The position numbers were made by a program, and so were the translations under genes. The notes beneath the pieces are model-generated. The model was not told the origin of the DNA. It saw only the letters and a list, made by a program, of their open reading frames with translations, and did no database searches. A stretch of 64,000 bases of DNA from Xanthoparmelia taractica (lineage: Eukaryota; Ascomycota; Lecanoromycetes; Lecanorales; Parmeliaceae): the NCBI GenBank assembly GCA_033085395.1, contig JANQBS010000013.1, positions 248,001 to 312,000 on the forward strand, read 5' to 3'. Numbering within the stretch: the stretch's first letter is position 1; each line of letters begins with the position of its first letter. Positions 34,934 to 46,206 of this stretch are shown here, in pieces.

Positions 34934-36240
34934 TCATAGCTCATTATTATGACGGATGAAATAGTTCTTGGCCAACTCGTACGAGCTCCTATTCACAAAG
35001 TCAATTTCTCTAAACATATCATAAAGGACCTAAAGTAATCGTCGTACCAGCAGATAGCAGTGCTGGGCACCGTGGTCAATATTCTTGGCTGTAGACCGCG
35101 GAAGAAGCCCCCGTATCCATGCTGTCTTTTGATAATGGCTGCTGCATCGAACATCCCTTTGGCATGTCTTAGCTCTTTGTCCTTCGCGGTACCCCTCGTT
35201 TGCAGCAAAGTCTTGATGACATCCAAGGGCGTTGTCAATGCTGCGGCAAAGCCTCCGGCCAACCCGCCGGCAACCATATGCGTTGTAGGGTTGTAGTCCC
35301 GTGAAGGGTTGAGGTATTGGGAAATAGAGCCGTAAGCTGAGAATTGTAGCGCGGTGAATGGAACGGTCATGCTAATCGTCGTTGGGTACGAAATGTAGAA
35401 TGCCCGGAGGCCCTCATTTTTGTAGACTGATTTCGTACACTGCCGTATTGACCTGTACATCGAGCCATGGACCTGCATACGCTGTTTGATGACTAGTCGG
35501 AAAATCAGAATCATTCGATTACATGTGGCGACAATTCTTACCGTCGAATGGGTTCATTAAAGCGTCGCTGGCAATGGTTGCGCAAGCTCCACTGACAGCT
35601 AGACCTTGTCAGCCAAGTACCGAACTATCTTGGGATTCGAGCGTTTCACCTCCTGCGAGTGGGTGATGGCCTGAATTGTTTCCTCCCATGGCATGCTTCA
35701 CCGCCTCGTAGGTCAAAAAGTAGAGAGCATGAGCAGGACCTGTATCACGTCATGACTCTGTACTCTCCGTCAGAGCACACACAGCATACCAGCCCCAACA
35801 ATCACACTTGAGACCCCTTTCCACATCGATCTGAATCCTTCTATCCTCCGTATCTTCCAAAACGCTTGGTGCATGCCGGTATACAGTCCACCTTCGGCAG
35901 GCTTCAGTACTTGGAGGCGAGTCTGCGGTCTGATTCAGCGCAAAAGGCAAAGAGTCCGCGAGATAGAATATTACCTTCAGCATGTCGACTGGATACATGA
36001 CAGAATGTTCCTTATATCCCATTAGCTCTGTATGACATTTGGGAGCTCAGCGCCGTGGGGGGCGAATTCACCGCGACCCCAGCAAATCCACCTGCCAACA
36101 TGTTCTCCAAGGCTGTAAAATTGGGCGGTAAAGCTTCATAGCTGCAATTGAGATTTAGCATTGTTATTCTTGAGCGTCAAGATCTCAACCATAGTCACGC
36201 ACTCGATATCCTCCACCGGGACCGGGTCGTGGGCGGCCAT
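34934..36240 (-). CDS. mrs4: Mitochondrial iron carrier, mitoferrin (MRS3/MRS4)
   Basis: Inner-membrane carrier importing ferrous iron for heme and iron-sulfur synthesis. Eight exons: 36203-36240, 36072-36141, 35975-36010, 35790-35922, 35650-35739, 35542-35598, 35048-35492 and 34934-34988, giving 307 residues, the normal carrier length. The three signature PX[DE]XX[KR] motifs are MYPVDMLKTRLQVL, MNPFDVIKQRMQVHG and TTPLDVIKTLLQTRG, one per repeat, each followed by the matching helix features. The N-terminus MAAHDPVPVEDIDYEALPP and the segment GGFAGVAEHSVMYPVD match mitoferrins rather than other carriers. The C-terminus is WSSYELAKNYFIRHNNEL, restored by the last intron. The first motif is split between two exons (MLK then TRLQVL). 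Reading exon 1 as ending GA before GTGCGT is required to keep phase. Confidence 0.93.
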
Positions 36241-36931
36241 CGACCTCAGATCCAACGGTGTGGCTAGAGAGGGTAATCCCGCCGTGGTGTGATCTGATTC
36301 AATACTGGGCGAGTGCAGAAGGGAGCTCTGGAGAATGTCATTGAGGCATGAGGGAGTAGGAAATATTTATGTGTTGCTAGGTTTGATGGGCGCATATAAG
36401 ATGAAGGATTACTGTTTGCAACAACTTTGCATGCAGGATTTCTCACTTTTCCACGACATCATGTTTTATTCCATTTCTATATTAGATCATCCGACCCAGA
36501 CTCTCACCCAAACAGATTTACTTATGCAGTCATGCAGTCACCACAATCAGAAGATTTCTGATTGATCTGTATAGATTGGCTCTAGATGTTTCCTTGCATC
36601 CTCAGTAAATATGGTGCAATTAGGCTGCTACAAGAACTGGAATTTTGCTTAGAGCGTTCCTCCACAGTAGTAGTGCTTCGAACTGCACTGGGTGAAAAGT
36701 ACGGGCAAAGAGAGAGAACAAAGCAATCGAAGTGAATCATGAGAATCCTTTGGTTGCTGTCTCATTTCTTTCCATTCTTAAACGCTAAGCTGAGATGGAT
36801 CGCCTCCGACTTCAACTCATAGACCACAGCTTACGTTTGTTCCCAGCTTGGATCAGACATCATGTGACCGCCGGACCATCAGCAAAGCCAATATGGGTAT
36901 CCCGTTGTATAACCTCATGCAACATAAAACG
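36241..36931. other. Intergenic, mitoferrin promoter and ATG9 3' end
   Basis: 691 bp between two minus-strand genes. No gene or repeat recognised. Confidence 0.45.
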
Positions 36932-39767
36932 CTAAATGCTTACACCTGCGCCCCTACCCTCTTGAGCCTTTGAGAATTGGTATACCAAGCCCAATATGCC
37001 ACCAGGCCCTCTCTCGTCATTGGTTGCCTCGACATCTTCCCCACCATTCTCATCCACCGTACCGGCACGAGTAGTCTTCCACGATTCACCCAGATGACTA
37101 TCGTTTGCGCCACCTTCACTACCATCCGCGCCTGAGCGTCCATCGTTGTCCAGTAGAGTCCCTTCTTCGTCTTCCAAAGGATCCTCGAGTGGCTTGGTTG
37201 ACGTCCGCAATCGAGACTGAGTGCCAAACCTACGCTGCGTCCATGGACCAGTAGGTGTAGGTTGATGCTGAGGATCCAACAGCATAGAACCCATAGGTGA
37301 TGCATGACCGCCGGTGGGAGCGAATCTCGGGGTGCGCTGGTGCGCCAGTGGTTGCCCTGCCATTACGCCGGATAAGGCTGAGCGAGTGGGAGCTCGCTTG
37401 TGGCGATCTGCCCTCACTGGTCTCTTACCGGTAGGCCCATGAGCTTCGGCGGTCAGAGTGGGGGACATTAGGCCTGGGAACACGGGGGGTACATGGAAGC
37501 TTGACTTGGCCGTAGGATGGAGCCCCGGTCGTTGGTTGTTTACATAATTGTCAATGAATCCGTAATACGAAGCTAGCATCTTGCCATCCTTGGTAGAATA
37601 GTACTCCTCGCGGAGATCTTGCGCTGCTTCACCATCCAAGGTGGCAGTGTTGTTACCCCCCTTCTTGAAATCAAACACTGCAAAGGAGCAGACATATCCG
37701 AGTCCATCAACGTGCACCGTGAATTCGCGGAAAAAGTCTATAAGCCGATCACTGCATTTCGGAAGGCTGAACCATAGTATCAGAGGCGTGATAATAATGC
37801 TGACAATCTCTTCCAGGAAGATTATCAACTTCATTTTATAGAGAGTAGCAAAATCCGCACGCACTTCGTTGGTGTGCAATCGATCTCGCCAGTGGTTTGG
37901 AAGATAGTGCGTGTATTCCGCAACATTAGTCAGAGCATACTCGGGATCAAAGACGAGATTCTCCTCGGGCACAATTCCTCTAGCAACGGCCCAGACAGTT
38001 CCAAAAACGCCAAGATAGAACAGCACTGTCCGTTCAGGCGTGATCTCGAATGCCAGGAACAACTCCGGATCAATGACAGAGGCCAGGGCCAGAACGGAGG
38101 CCAGGGCGCCAGTGACGAATGCAACAAATCTTGAAACCTGAATCGTTTTGTCTTTAGGAAACTGCTCGAGGTAACGTGAAGCGAAGGGATAAGACATATT
38201 GACACGTCGCTGAAACAGATGCCAGAGCTCGTTGAACTCCCGAAATTTCCACTCCGCCAGCGGAGTGTATTGACGGGACCCAATCTGAGAGGGATTGCGC
38301 TGATACTCATTGAAATAACGGAAGAAGTAATATAGCACGAAGAAGACCACTAACAAAGGAGCACAGAATAGATTCATAAATCCTACGAAGATGAATCGTT
38401 CTCGTAACTTGTCACTGAGAGCACGGCGGCGGACATCTTTGAGGAATAGGGGTCTGACCTGACCTTGCTCGTCGAAAACAAAATCCAGGATACACAAGCT
38501 CAAGTTCCATTCGAGGGTCTTTGAGAAAAATTGCCGGTTTCTCAAAAAAGGCAACGGCAGGGTTAGATCGAGGATGTCTTTGTTGATCAGGGCGATCATA
38601 TAGTTTTCTCTTCGCATCAGGCGATTTGCAATGTCATGGGCATCCATGCGTTGCTTAGACTGGCTGCCTAGGAAGCGACGATGTTTGTCCTTAACGGCTG
38701 CTGCCGTAACAGGGTTCGAGTCTCTCAACAACATCAAACGCTTCACAATCTCTTGCCATGAGACTGTCTGAATGTCAGTGTCCGAAATCTCCAGCAGGTA
38801 GCGATAAAACTTTTGCATATGCCTTAGGTGGCGAAAGTCATAGCAGTATTGGAACAATCTGCAAATCCAAAAGAAAGCAAACAGCCAGACCAGTAAATTT
38901 GCTGGCCCAGACATCTTCTTGGTGCATTGTGGAACAAGAATCTGAGACATCTTCTTGCTATTCGGTATCTCTTTATAGTCAATGCATGAGCCGAGAAACA
39001 TGCTGAAGGCAACCACGAATGCCAACGTCCTATACATAATTAGTTTTCATGCACCCATGATTTTTGCTAAAAAATTCTTACAGAAGATTCAGTATTCTGT
39101 TCAATAGTATGCACCAGATCCCGTTGCCGATATAGTAGTCGTAAACCTCCTTCAGGAAATTGTCTAGGTTTTCGACATTCGCCCACATCCACATCGCTCG
39201 GTCTTTTGGGTCCATCATCCCCAGAGGGATGCCTCTGCATGTATTTGCTTTACTATGCGTTCGCGGAAATACAGGGTCTTGGTGTAATCGCTGTTGTTCT
39301 TGAGCAGCTTGCCATTTAGCCTGAATCGCTCTACTCGAGGGGCCCGACACAGGGGGCGGTATGGCTCTGTTCTGCTCGGCCTTCGATACCGGCAATACAT
39401 TTTCGTGGTCTTCAATGAGCAAGGACTGAGGAACTTCGTCGTCCAAGTCATCTATGTGGACCCTGCCAGCAGCGTGTGGTGTCCTAGTCCGGCTCTGATT
39501 TTTCCTGGCAGGGATCCCCTGCCCTTGCCGTCTCGGTTTATTTACTCTCGGCAAGCCATCTGGGTTGGCAGTAGCATCAGCGAGAGCGTCATCAAGCTCA
39601 TAGTCATGGAAGCCAGTGCCTAGATTCTCTTCATCCAAAGCCATGCCTGCTCTTTCTTCAAGGTCTGAGTGATCTGACAACTCGTCATGCTGCCGCAATG
39701 TCTCATATATCGAGGGCTCTCCTACAGCAGGGGGCAGGAATCTGGATAATATATTCGAAGCCATCAT
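36932..39767 (-). CDS. atg9: Autophagy membrane protein ATG9
   Basis: Lipid-scramblase membrane protein carried on small Golgi-derived vesicles to the site of autophagosome formation. Two exons (39082-39767 and 36932-39029, intron 39030-39081) give 927 residues. The hydrophilic N-terminus is followed by WMWANVENLDNFLKEVYDYY, then the first membrane segment, NRILNLLTLAFVVAFSMFLG, created by the splice. Further membrane segments include LLVWLFAFFWICRLFQYCYD, FMNLFCAPLLVVFFVLYYFF, FVAFVTGALASVLALASVID, VLFYLGVFGTVWAVARGIVP and IIFLEEIVSIIITPLILWFS. YHEFNELWH-like REFNELWHLFQRRVNMSYPF and FREFTVHVDGLGYVCSFAVF are hallmark blocks. The C-terminal tail is disordered. It shares a 294-bp divergent promoter region with COG6. 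Confidence 0.96.
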
Positions 39768-40061
39768 AATGTAAAAGCGCAGCTAGGCTGCTCGAACAGA
39801 AGCTGCCTAAGGTTCCCGCATGTTGTGCACAGATGGCTCTGAGGATCAGGACGTCTGGATACTTGAACAGCCCGTCATGGTGGAAACCCTACCGAATTTA
39901 CTCGACATTCTTCGACACCGCAGTCCTGCAGAGCAAGTCGCGTGTTGTTATTGAGTCATGTGGAGCGGTGTTGCCCGCATTCGAGCGGGTCCAACAAAGT
40001 GCCGATGTTTAACCGATTTCGTAAGGATCTCGAGATTCTATCCAGGTTGTAGTCCCTAAGC
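39768..40061. promoter_or_regulatory. Short divergent promoter region, ATG9 / COG6
   Basis: Only 294 bp separate the two outward-facing ATGs of genes that both serve Golgi-linked membrane traffic. The two promoters must overlap or abut. No specific site assigned. Confidence 0.6.
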
Positions 40062-42202
40062 ATGGCAGCGACTCAGATCTATTTCAATGATCTCTCAGAG
40101 GATTTAGATGACAAGTTGACCGTCTCATCGACGCCGCAGAGGTCGAATGCGCTATCTAACAAGCTCTCTGGCGTTCTCTCCGCATCCTATGCAGACTCGG
40201 AGATCAGAGACGCCCTACATAGTTTGGATGAGAAAGGGATCAAGAACACGGCAGAGACAAGGCGGAAACTGAGACTCGATGTCCAAAAAGAGGTCATACA
40301 AAGGAACGGAGCCGTAGTCCAAGAATTTGGTCATGTTGCGGAGGTTCGTCCAATCAACGCCTTTGGATACTTTTGCTTAAGAAGCATCAGCAATTGAAGC
40401 GCATCGGCACGACCATCAACAATCTGAACGAATGCTGCAAGGACATGCGTCAACATGTGACAGCGGCTCGTCAAGATAACGCACCTGTACTAGAGGAAGC
40501 TTCCACCCTACTGGTCCAAAAGCAGGAAATAGAGACAAAAAAGCAGCTGCTAGATGCCTTCAACAAGCATTTCATCATCTCGGAAGAAGATTTACTGGTC
40601 TTGACAGGAGCAAATGAGGCCGTGGATGACGCTTTTTTTGCAATCTTGAACAAAGTGAAACATATCTATGTCGACTGTCAAGTCCTACTGGGAACTGAGA
40701 ACCAAAGGCTTGGGCTTGAACTTATGGATCAAAGCTCAAGAAACCTCAATATCGGATACCAAAAGCTCTACAGATGGATCCAAAAAGAATTCAAGACTTT
40801 GAATTTAGAGAGTCCACACATCAGCTCCATCATCCGGCGTGCCTTGCGAGCACTTGCAGAACGACCTACGTTATTCCAAAGCTGCTTAGACTTCTTTGCG
40901 GAAGCTCGAGAGCATGTCCTGACTGACGCCTTCTATTCAGCATTGACCGGTTCATGGAGTGAAAACGATCAGAACCCAATGACGAAACCAATCGAGTTTT
41001 ATGCCCATGATCCCCTTCGTTATGTGGGTGATATGCTTGCATGGACTCACTCTGCAACTGTATCTGAGCGTGAGGCTTTAGAGTCACTCTTCATATCTGA
41101 CGGGGACGAGATAAGCAAAAGTTTCCAAGCCGGCAGGCAGGCAGAACCATGGTCGGCAGGCGACGACGAGAATTTCGATGGACGCAAAGCCTTAGGAGAG
41201 CTTGTCAACCGTAACGTAGCTGGGGTCGCAAGAGCGCTCCGGCAACGGATCGAACAAGTTCTTCAAAACCACGAAGACGCAGTGCTACTGTACAAGATTG
41301 CTAATCTCATTATATTCTATCGCGTCACATTCATCAAGCTGCTGGGCTCGGACTCGAGTTTGCTTGAGACACTGTCCTCGCTCGCGCAGTCTGCGCTCCG
41401 CCATTTCAGAACTGTCGTGTCCGACAGCGTCTCGGCCGTTGAGGCAGACATTGCAGCACCCAATCCAGACCTGCAGATACCCGATTTCCTTAACGAGAAC
41501 CTCACCCAGTTTGCCACTCTCTTGAAAACGTACGACTCCTCGCTCACGCCAGCCTCTTCCCGTGTCGCGGATTTTGAGCCCGTCACCTCCCAAGCCCTCG
41601 ATCCATTCCTCTCCATCTGCGAGAAAATGTCCAGAGAAACCAACGAGCCCTCCGCCAGCATTTTCATGGTCAATTGCCTGTTAGCAGCCAAGGTAGCGCT
41701 CTCCAACTACGACTTCGTCCAAGGTCGACTGTCAGCGCTGAATGAGCAACTTGCAAGCCTGACTGCCAGCCTCACAGAATACCAGCATGCCTTCTTCCTC
41801 CATACCTCTGGCCTTCATCCGCTGCTGGTTGCTCTCGCGCCTACGGAAGAAACCCCGGAAAGTCTCCTCAAAGTCCCGACGCTTCCGCCGTTCCAGCGCC
41901 AGCCACTCACCGACGCCAGTCAAACCCTCGACGATTTCTTGCCCTCAGCGCTCATGGACGCAATGGAAAATCTTAAGCGGTTGGTCAACACCAAGCTAGC
42001 ACAGGAGATCACGGCGGATGCGGCTGAGAGGTTTTGCGAGGACTTTGAATTCGTGGAGGGGAGGTTAGCAGCGGTCGACGAGTTGAGGGAGAATGCTGTG
42101 CCCGAGGAAAAAGGGGAAGATGAAAAGGAGGAGCAAGAGCTGGCGCCATTGAGGTCGTTATTCCCTAGGACGAGTGGAGAGATCAGGGTGTTGCTTAGCT
42201 GA
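40062..42202 (+). CDS. cog6: Conserved oligomeric Golgi complex subunit 6
   Basis: Subunit of lobe B of the COG tether, needed for retrograde traffic within the Golgi. Two exons (40062-40343 and 40391-42202, intron 40344-40390) give 697 residues. The N-terminal coiled-coil block reads QLKRIGTTINNLNECCKDMR directly after the splice, followed by EEASTLLVQKQEIETKKQLL and DAFNKHFIISEEDLLVLTG, all typical of COG6. Further on, GYQKLYRWIQKEFKTLNLE and PIEFYAHDPLRYVGDMLAW are also characteristic. The C-terminus is acidic (EEKGEDEKEEQELAPL) and ends GEIRVLLS. No membrane segment or signal peptide, as expected for a peripheral tether. It converges on the OXR1 gene with 131 bp between. Confidence 0.94.
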
Positions 42203-42333
42203 TCGCGGCCTTTGTTCGAAGGGCGAGGCATATGCGTTGTATATATGGAAAAGCCCCCATTCGTGGATGTACCCAGGCCTCCTAGGCTCACCGTGATATC
42301 CCTATGCTTCTTATTCCCATTATAGAATGGCTG

Positions 42334-43436
42334 TTACCGGCCCACACACCACACCTCCACGCCCACTACCTCAAACTTCTCCCCTTCCTCACTCAATGGC
42401 TCATTCCCAAATGTCATGCAGTGACTACTGATCCCTTTCTCCAGCACTCCATCCAACCATAAGCCATATTTCCCATCCCCGCCGCCAACACTCAGGTAAC
42501 CCTGTTCGCAGAAAATCAAATAGTCATTCACGCCGCTGTACGGAAACGCCTTGAACCGTATCAGATCCGGCGTCGACGTTCCACTTGCGCCTGCGGCATG
42601 ATTACCGTCGCTCGCCCGATCAACGCCGTTCGTCGCCGACGACGGCGAAAGGTGCGATGAGGAATGGGAATGGGATGTCGGGCTCGCGATCGTGGTACTC
42701 CGGCCTAAGCTCCCGGTATCGGGTGCCGACGGTGGAGGCGGGAGATTGGAGAGGAGAGAGGAGGACGGAAGGATAGAGACGCGCCACAGGAAGCACTCCC
42801 CGCTGCCATAAAAGGAGGGAGAAGGATGCGGGAAGGAGGTCAAATAAGCGCCGAAAATCTGGCACAGAAAATTTTCCCCTCAGCAAAAGCTATCAAAGGG
42901 CACGCGCGCACACGATGGCCGGATTAGGAGGGAGGAACACCTACACCGCCCGCGCCATCTTGCACCACGAGAACGAACGACGCATCGCGCGGTACGTGCG
43001 GCGCTGCGCACTTGTTGTAGAGCGTGCCCAGGCTGACGCCGTCTTCTTCAAGGCTGTACGCCAGCGACCACTGCTCCGCCAGTTGGAGCCGCGGGGGTAT
43101 GAGCAGCCGGATCTCCTCGGCGACAGCTCTCGAGAGGATCGTAGACGACGTAGAGCCCGAGAGCGTAAGGGGCGTCAAGGGCGGGGGTTGGAATGGCGAT
43201 GCGGTTCGATGCGGGGGGGTGTAGACGCCGTTTGGCATGTCATTTGCTAGATTTTGATCCGAGGTGTGGGTTTGGAGGCGTGGGATTGCAGAGCGGTTTG
43301 GGGAGGGTTCGGTCAGGCGCCGATAGAGGCCGGAGACGACGTGGGAGACGGGGTAGGAGAGGTACGAGGTGGGGGTTTGGGAAGGGGAGCGTGAGGAGGG
43401 GCCTGTGGTGGAGGGGGCTTTGGGTGTGGACGACAT
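42334..43436 (-). CDS. oxr1: Oxidation resistance protein OXR1 (TLDc domain)
   Basis: TLDc proteins protect mitochondria from oxidative damage and, in yeast, Oxr1 promotes disassembly of the V-ATPase. Two exons (42945-43436 and 42334-42858, intron 42859-42944) encode 338 residues from MSSTPKAPSTTGPSSRSPSQ. The open frame extends further 5' to 43718, but the family starts at the ATG 43436. The TLDc domain begins at LLIPPRLQLAEQWSLAYSLE and includes DGVSLGTLYNKC, FGAYLTSFPHPSPSFYGSGE (made by the splice), CFLWRVSILP, and the closing blocks IRFKAFPYSGVNDYLIFCEQ, GYLSVGGGDGKYGLWLDGVL and TFGNEPLSEEGEKFEVVGVE. The Ser/Pro-rich loop in the middle of the domain is longer than in animal TLDc proteins, which is common in fungi. 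Confidence 0.92.
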
Positions 43437-43734
43437 TGGTGAGATTAGTTGGTGTGGGAGGGCATTTTCAGTGTATTGTTGAACTAAGATGAGGAAATCG
43501 CGAAGCAAGACAAAGGCCAACTTTCTCAGAGACGTGTCGAATTGTGAATATCGATTTAGGGCTTTTCTGGGAGCTGCCCTGCTGCGCGGTGACGTTTGGA
43601 GCTCATTACAGTAACGCTTCCACTGTCTAATATTTCTCAATCCAGGCATAAAGTAGCCGTATGCGAGTTTCATATATTCTACAATGATCGAGTCCAGATA
43701 GAAAACAAATGTCACCAAGAATGACTTAGCCTAG

Positions 43735-44817
43735 CTAGCAATCTTTACTCACTGTCACGCCACCCTCTTCCCCTTTCGAGTTCTGAGCATCTTGAGTTTC
43801 ACCTTCCTCGTTCGTAACTTCGGTCTGCGTGTTTTCGTGATCCAAAGCTTCACTATCTGCCTCGTCATCTGGATCCTGTATCTTACGTTTAAGCACTCCT
43901 CCTTTCCTTTTAGGAACCACCTGAAGAAATGCTTTGCCCCAATCCCCCAGCTCAAGCCAGCGAAGCATAATCTCCGCGACATGGTTGGTAGCTAAAACAA
44001 ACCGGCTTGTCATCTGCATGTAATCCCCAATTGGAAGCTTTGCCGTTCTTATGCCTCTGTCCATGGCTCGCTTGTAGCAGACACCTTTGTGTCGGTTTCG
44101 GTCCACCAGCCCTCCGATGATATATGTGCTGTATGGTTGCAGTCTTGTCAATGTGTCAGGACTATCGCTTGTCAAGTACACCACTTCTCCCACTTCGCCT
44201 TGCTCGTGTAGTGTCTGTGCTGAATCATCCTCCTTGGCTAAAGCACCTGCAAGCTTCCCGCCACGCGCTCCTTTCATCCACTCTTTTGCCTGATCAGCAG
44301 CCTGCACAAAGTCACCTTCCAGAAACCTGACATTTTTCCACGAACGATAGTGGCCTGCGAGGAGACCATCAAATCTTTCCTTTAGGTGGCCGCCAAAAGA
44401 GCTGATGGCAAGATGGGTTTGAAATGGAGCTTTGTGGTTATCAGAATAGCATCGCGTGACCTGTGAGCCCAGCGACTTGATCTCTTTGTCGATCATTAGA
44501 TCGTCGAATCCGCAGTCCAGGACCAGAGTGACCGGAAGCTGTAAGTACTCCTGCCGGGTCGATTTGATTGTTTCAGCGGACTTCTGCTCTTGCTCATTTT
44601 GTTGAACAAGCGGTTGGTTGGTAGGGACAGTGGACGCAGGATCTTGACGGGCAGCCCGCATGCGTTGTTTCTTCTCAATTTGTTTCTCTCGGCGTTTTTC
44701 TTTTCGCTTCGCCCGATTCGCTTCCCATTCCTGGTCACGCTTGAGTCTTTTCAGTCTATTCTTCGATAATGGCGGAGCCTCCCCATCTCCAGATTCTGTA
44801 CTAGGCGGAACATCCAT
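43735..44817 (-). CDS. trm10: tRNA (guanine-9-N1)-methyltransferase TRM10
   Basis: SPOUT-class enzyme that methylates N1 of guanosine 9 in cytosolic tRNAs using S-adenosylmethionine. Single exon, 360 residues. A strongly basic N-terminal coiled region (RLKRLKRDQEWEANRAKRKE onward) precedes the catalytic domain. LVLDCGFDDLMIDKEIKSLG is the start of the SPOUT fold with its conserved Asp. YIIGGLVDRNRHKGVCYKRA, with the conserved Asp-Arg-Asn, and IRTAKLPIGDYMQMTSRFVL form the knot and cofactor pocket. MLRWLELGDWGKAFLQVVP closes the domain. The C-terminal 50 residues are acidic and probably disordered. The absence of introns and the full family length make this a firm call. Confidence 0.95.
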   Translation of the reverse strand: MDVPPSTESGDGEAPPLSKNRLKRLKRDQEWEANRAKRKEKRREKQIEKKQRMRAARQDPASTVPTNQPLVQQNEQEQKSAETIKSTRQEYLQLPVTLVLDCGFDDLMIDKEIKSLGSQVTRCYSDNHKAPFQTHLAISSFGGHLKERFDGLLAGHYRSWKNVRFLEGDFVQAADQAKEWMKGARGGKLAGALAKEDDSAQTLHEQGEVGEVVYLTSDSPDTLTRLQPYSTYIIGGLVDRNRHKGVCYKRAMDRGIRTAKLPIGDYMQMTSRFVLATNHVAEIMLRWLELGDWGKAFLQVVPKRKGGVLKRKIQDPDDEADSEALDHENTQTEVTNEEGETQDAQNSKGEEGGVTVSKDC

Positions 44818-46206
44818 TTAAGCGAGCTACATAGAATTCGCGATTGAACTTTTCGTCGCTGCAGACGATAATAATTCAATGATCACTCGATAACAGGGAA
44901 AAAAGACGACGGTCAGAGGAGATCCGTTGCGCCAATGAGTCAGAGAGGGAATAAGTGAACTTTTCAGGCTCTCATCAAAGGCGAATAGAGACGTAACGGG
45001 ACAGCAATGCTACCTTGGTGCTCCAATCAATCAGAAGCCAGGCGATGCTTGTGTATGGCGGTAACCTTCTGGTCTCTACCACTCACCGCAAGATTACCTG
45101 CATTCACAACAGCATGTGGAGGACTATTGCAGAGAAATGACTCGAGATATTGGTAAAAATTGCTTGTGTTGAGCAAGCCGTCCCCCGAATGGGCCTTTAG
45201 ATGCGATAGAAAGGCCAGAGTACTGAGTGCCGCGTTTATACTTCCAAGCACGCAACCTAGCCCTTATCCAACCCTAAGCTAGCCAGATCTAGAGGTTAAG
45301 GGTTATACTATGGCTAGGTGGCGTATGGTGGCGTGCCGACTGCCGGAGGGAAGACACCTTCGGGAGCTTCTCCGAGGGCTCTCTGACAGCTTCTGTCGAT
45401 GGGGCTATCGGTATTGAAAACTTATACTCCGTATTCATGATGGATTTATAGTAATCTTCGCATAATACTTTCGTCGCTTCGCTCCTTAATAGATCAGAAG
45501 AAGCGGATAGAGTGAATCTCTGAGAATCCAAGTTCGAGCCTTAGTCTTATAACGCTTTCTCTTTAAGATGTATCGTCTTTTAGATAAAACAAGCAGTCTT
45601 AAAGACCAAGAAAGCCGGCGGGTGAAAGGAGAATTCGAACGGCCATGGTGACGAGTCCCACCAAGCTCTGTGTGTGAGCCATGGCTGAAAAGTTGGATTC
45701 TCCTTTCACCCGCGAGGAAAGCAAGCTTTTCAATCATTTCTTCGTCACTTTCAAGCTAGAAGCCGAGCGGGGAGGGCCGTACCCTTAGCGCTCTACTACA
45801 ACATGCCCCATATCTAAGGTACATAATGTATTGTAAGGTAGGGAAACAATAGACTCAACATTCACCTTTTCCTAACTGCCTTTCTGTGCACAGAGCAGAG
45901 CATTGGCAACGTGAGTCTCATTAGTATCGTCCCTGCATCATGCAGTGGTATTTCATGAGATCATCAAAACCCTCGAAGAACAAGCTGGTTTGTTCATCAG
46001 TTCCCTAAATATAGCTAATGGAAGTTCCTCAGTGACTTACTATAAGTACTTAGGAGCTATCCACGTTATTACGCGGCTAAGCTCTAGAGAGGACCCTGCA
46101 GTGATGGCGAGTGTAAAGGTACGTAATCAGCTCAATTCCTCTGCTTTTCTTCATATATCCAAGGCTCCCCTTGGGGACATCTTCTCTCCTTGACATTGGG
46201 GCATGA
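44818..46206. other. Intergenic with inverted repeat and relic-like frames
   Basis: 1.4 kb. It holds the TRM10 promoter, an inverted repeat at 45618-45713 and a minus-strand frame at 45027-45251 with protein-like composition (GSINAALSTLAFLSHLKAHS) but no assignable family. I see no complete gene. Confidence 0.4.
45618..45713. repeat. 17-bp perfect inverted repeat
   Basis: GCGGGTGAAAGGAGAAT at 45618-45634 is repeated as its exact reverse complement at 45697-45713, 62 bases apart. Each arm is followed inward by a CCATGG (45643-45648 and 45679-45684 region). Purpose unknown; no target duplication found. Confidence 0.75.

Noticed and set aside
43437..43718. N-terminal extension of the OXR1 frame
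   Set aside because: The frame is open but the extension (from VTFVFYLDSIIVEYMKL) is unlike the family, which starts at MSSTPK; likely 5' untranslated.
45531..45545. Possible tRNA B-box-like word (AGTTCGAGCC)
   Set aside because: No cloverleaf could be built around it; arms do not pair.
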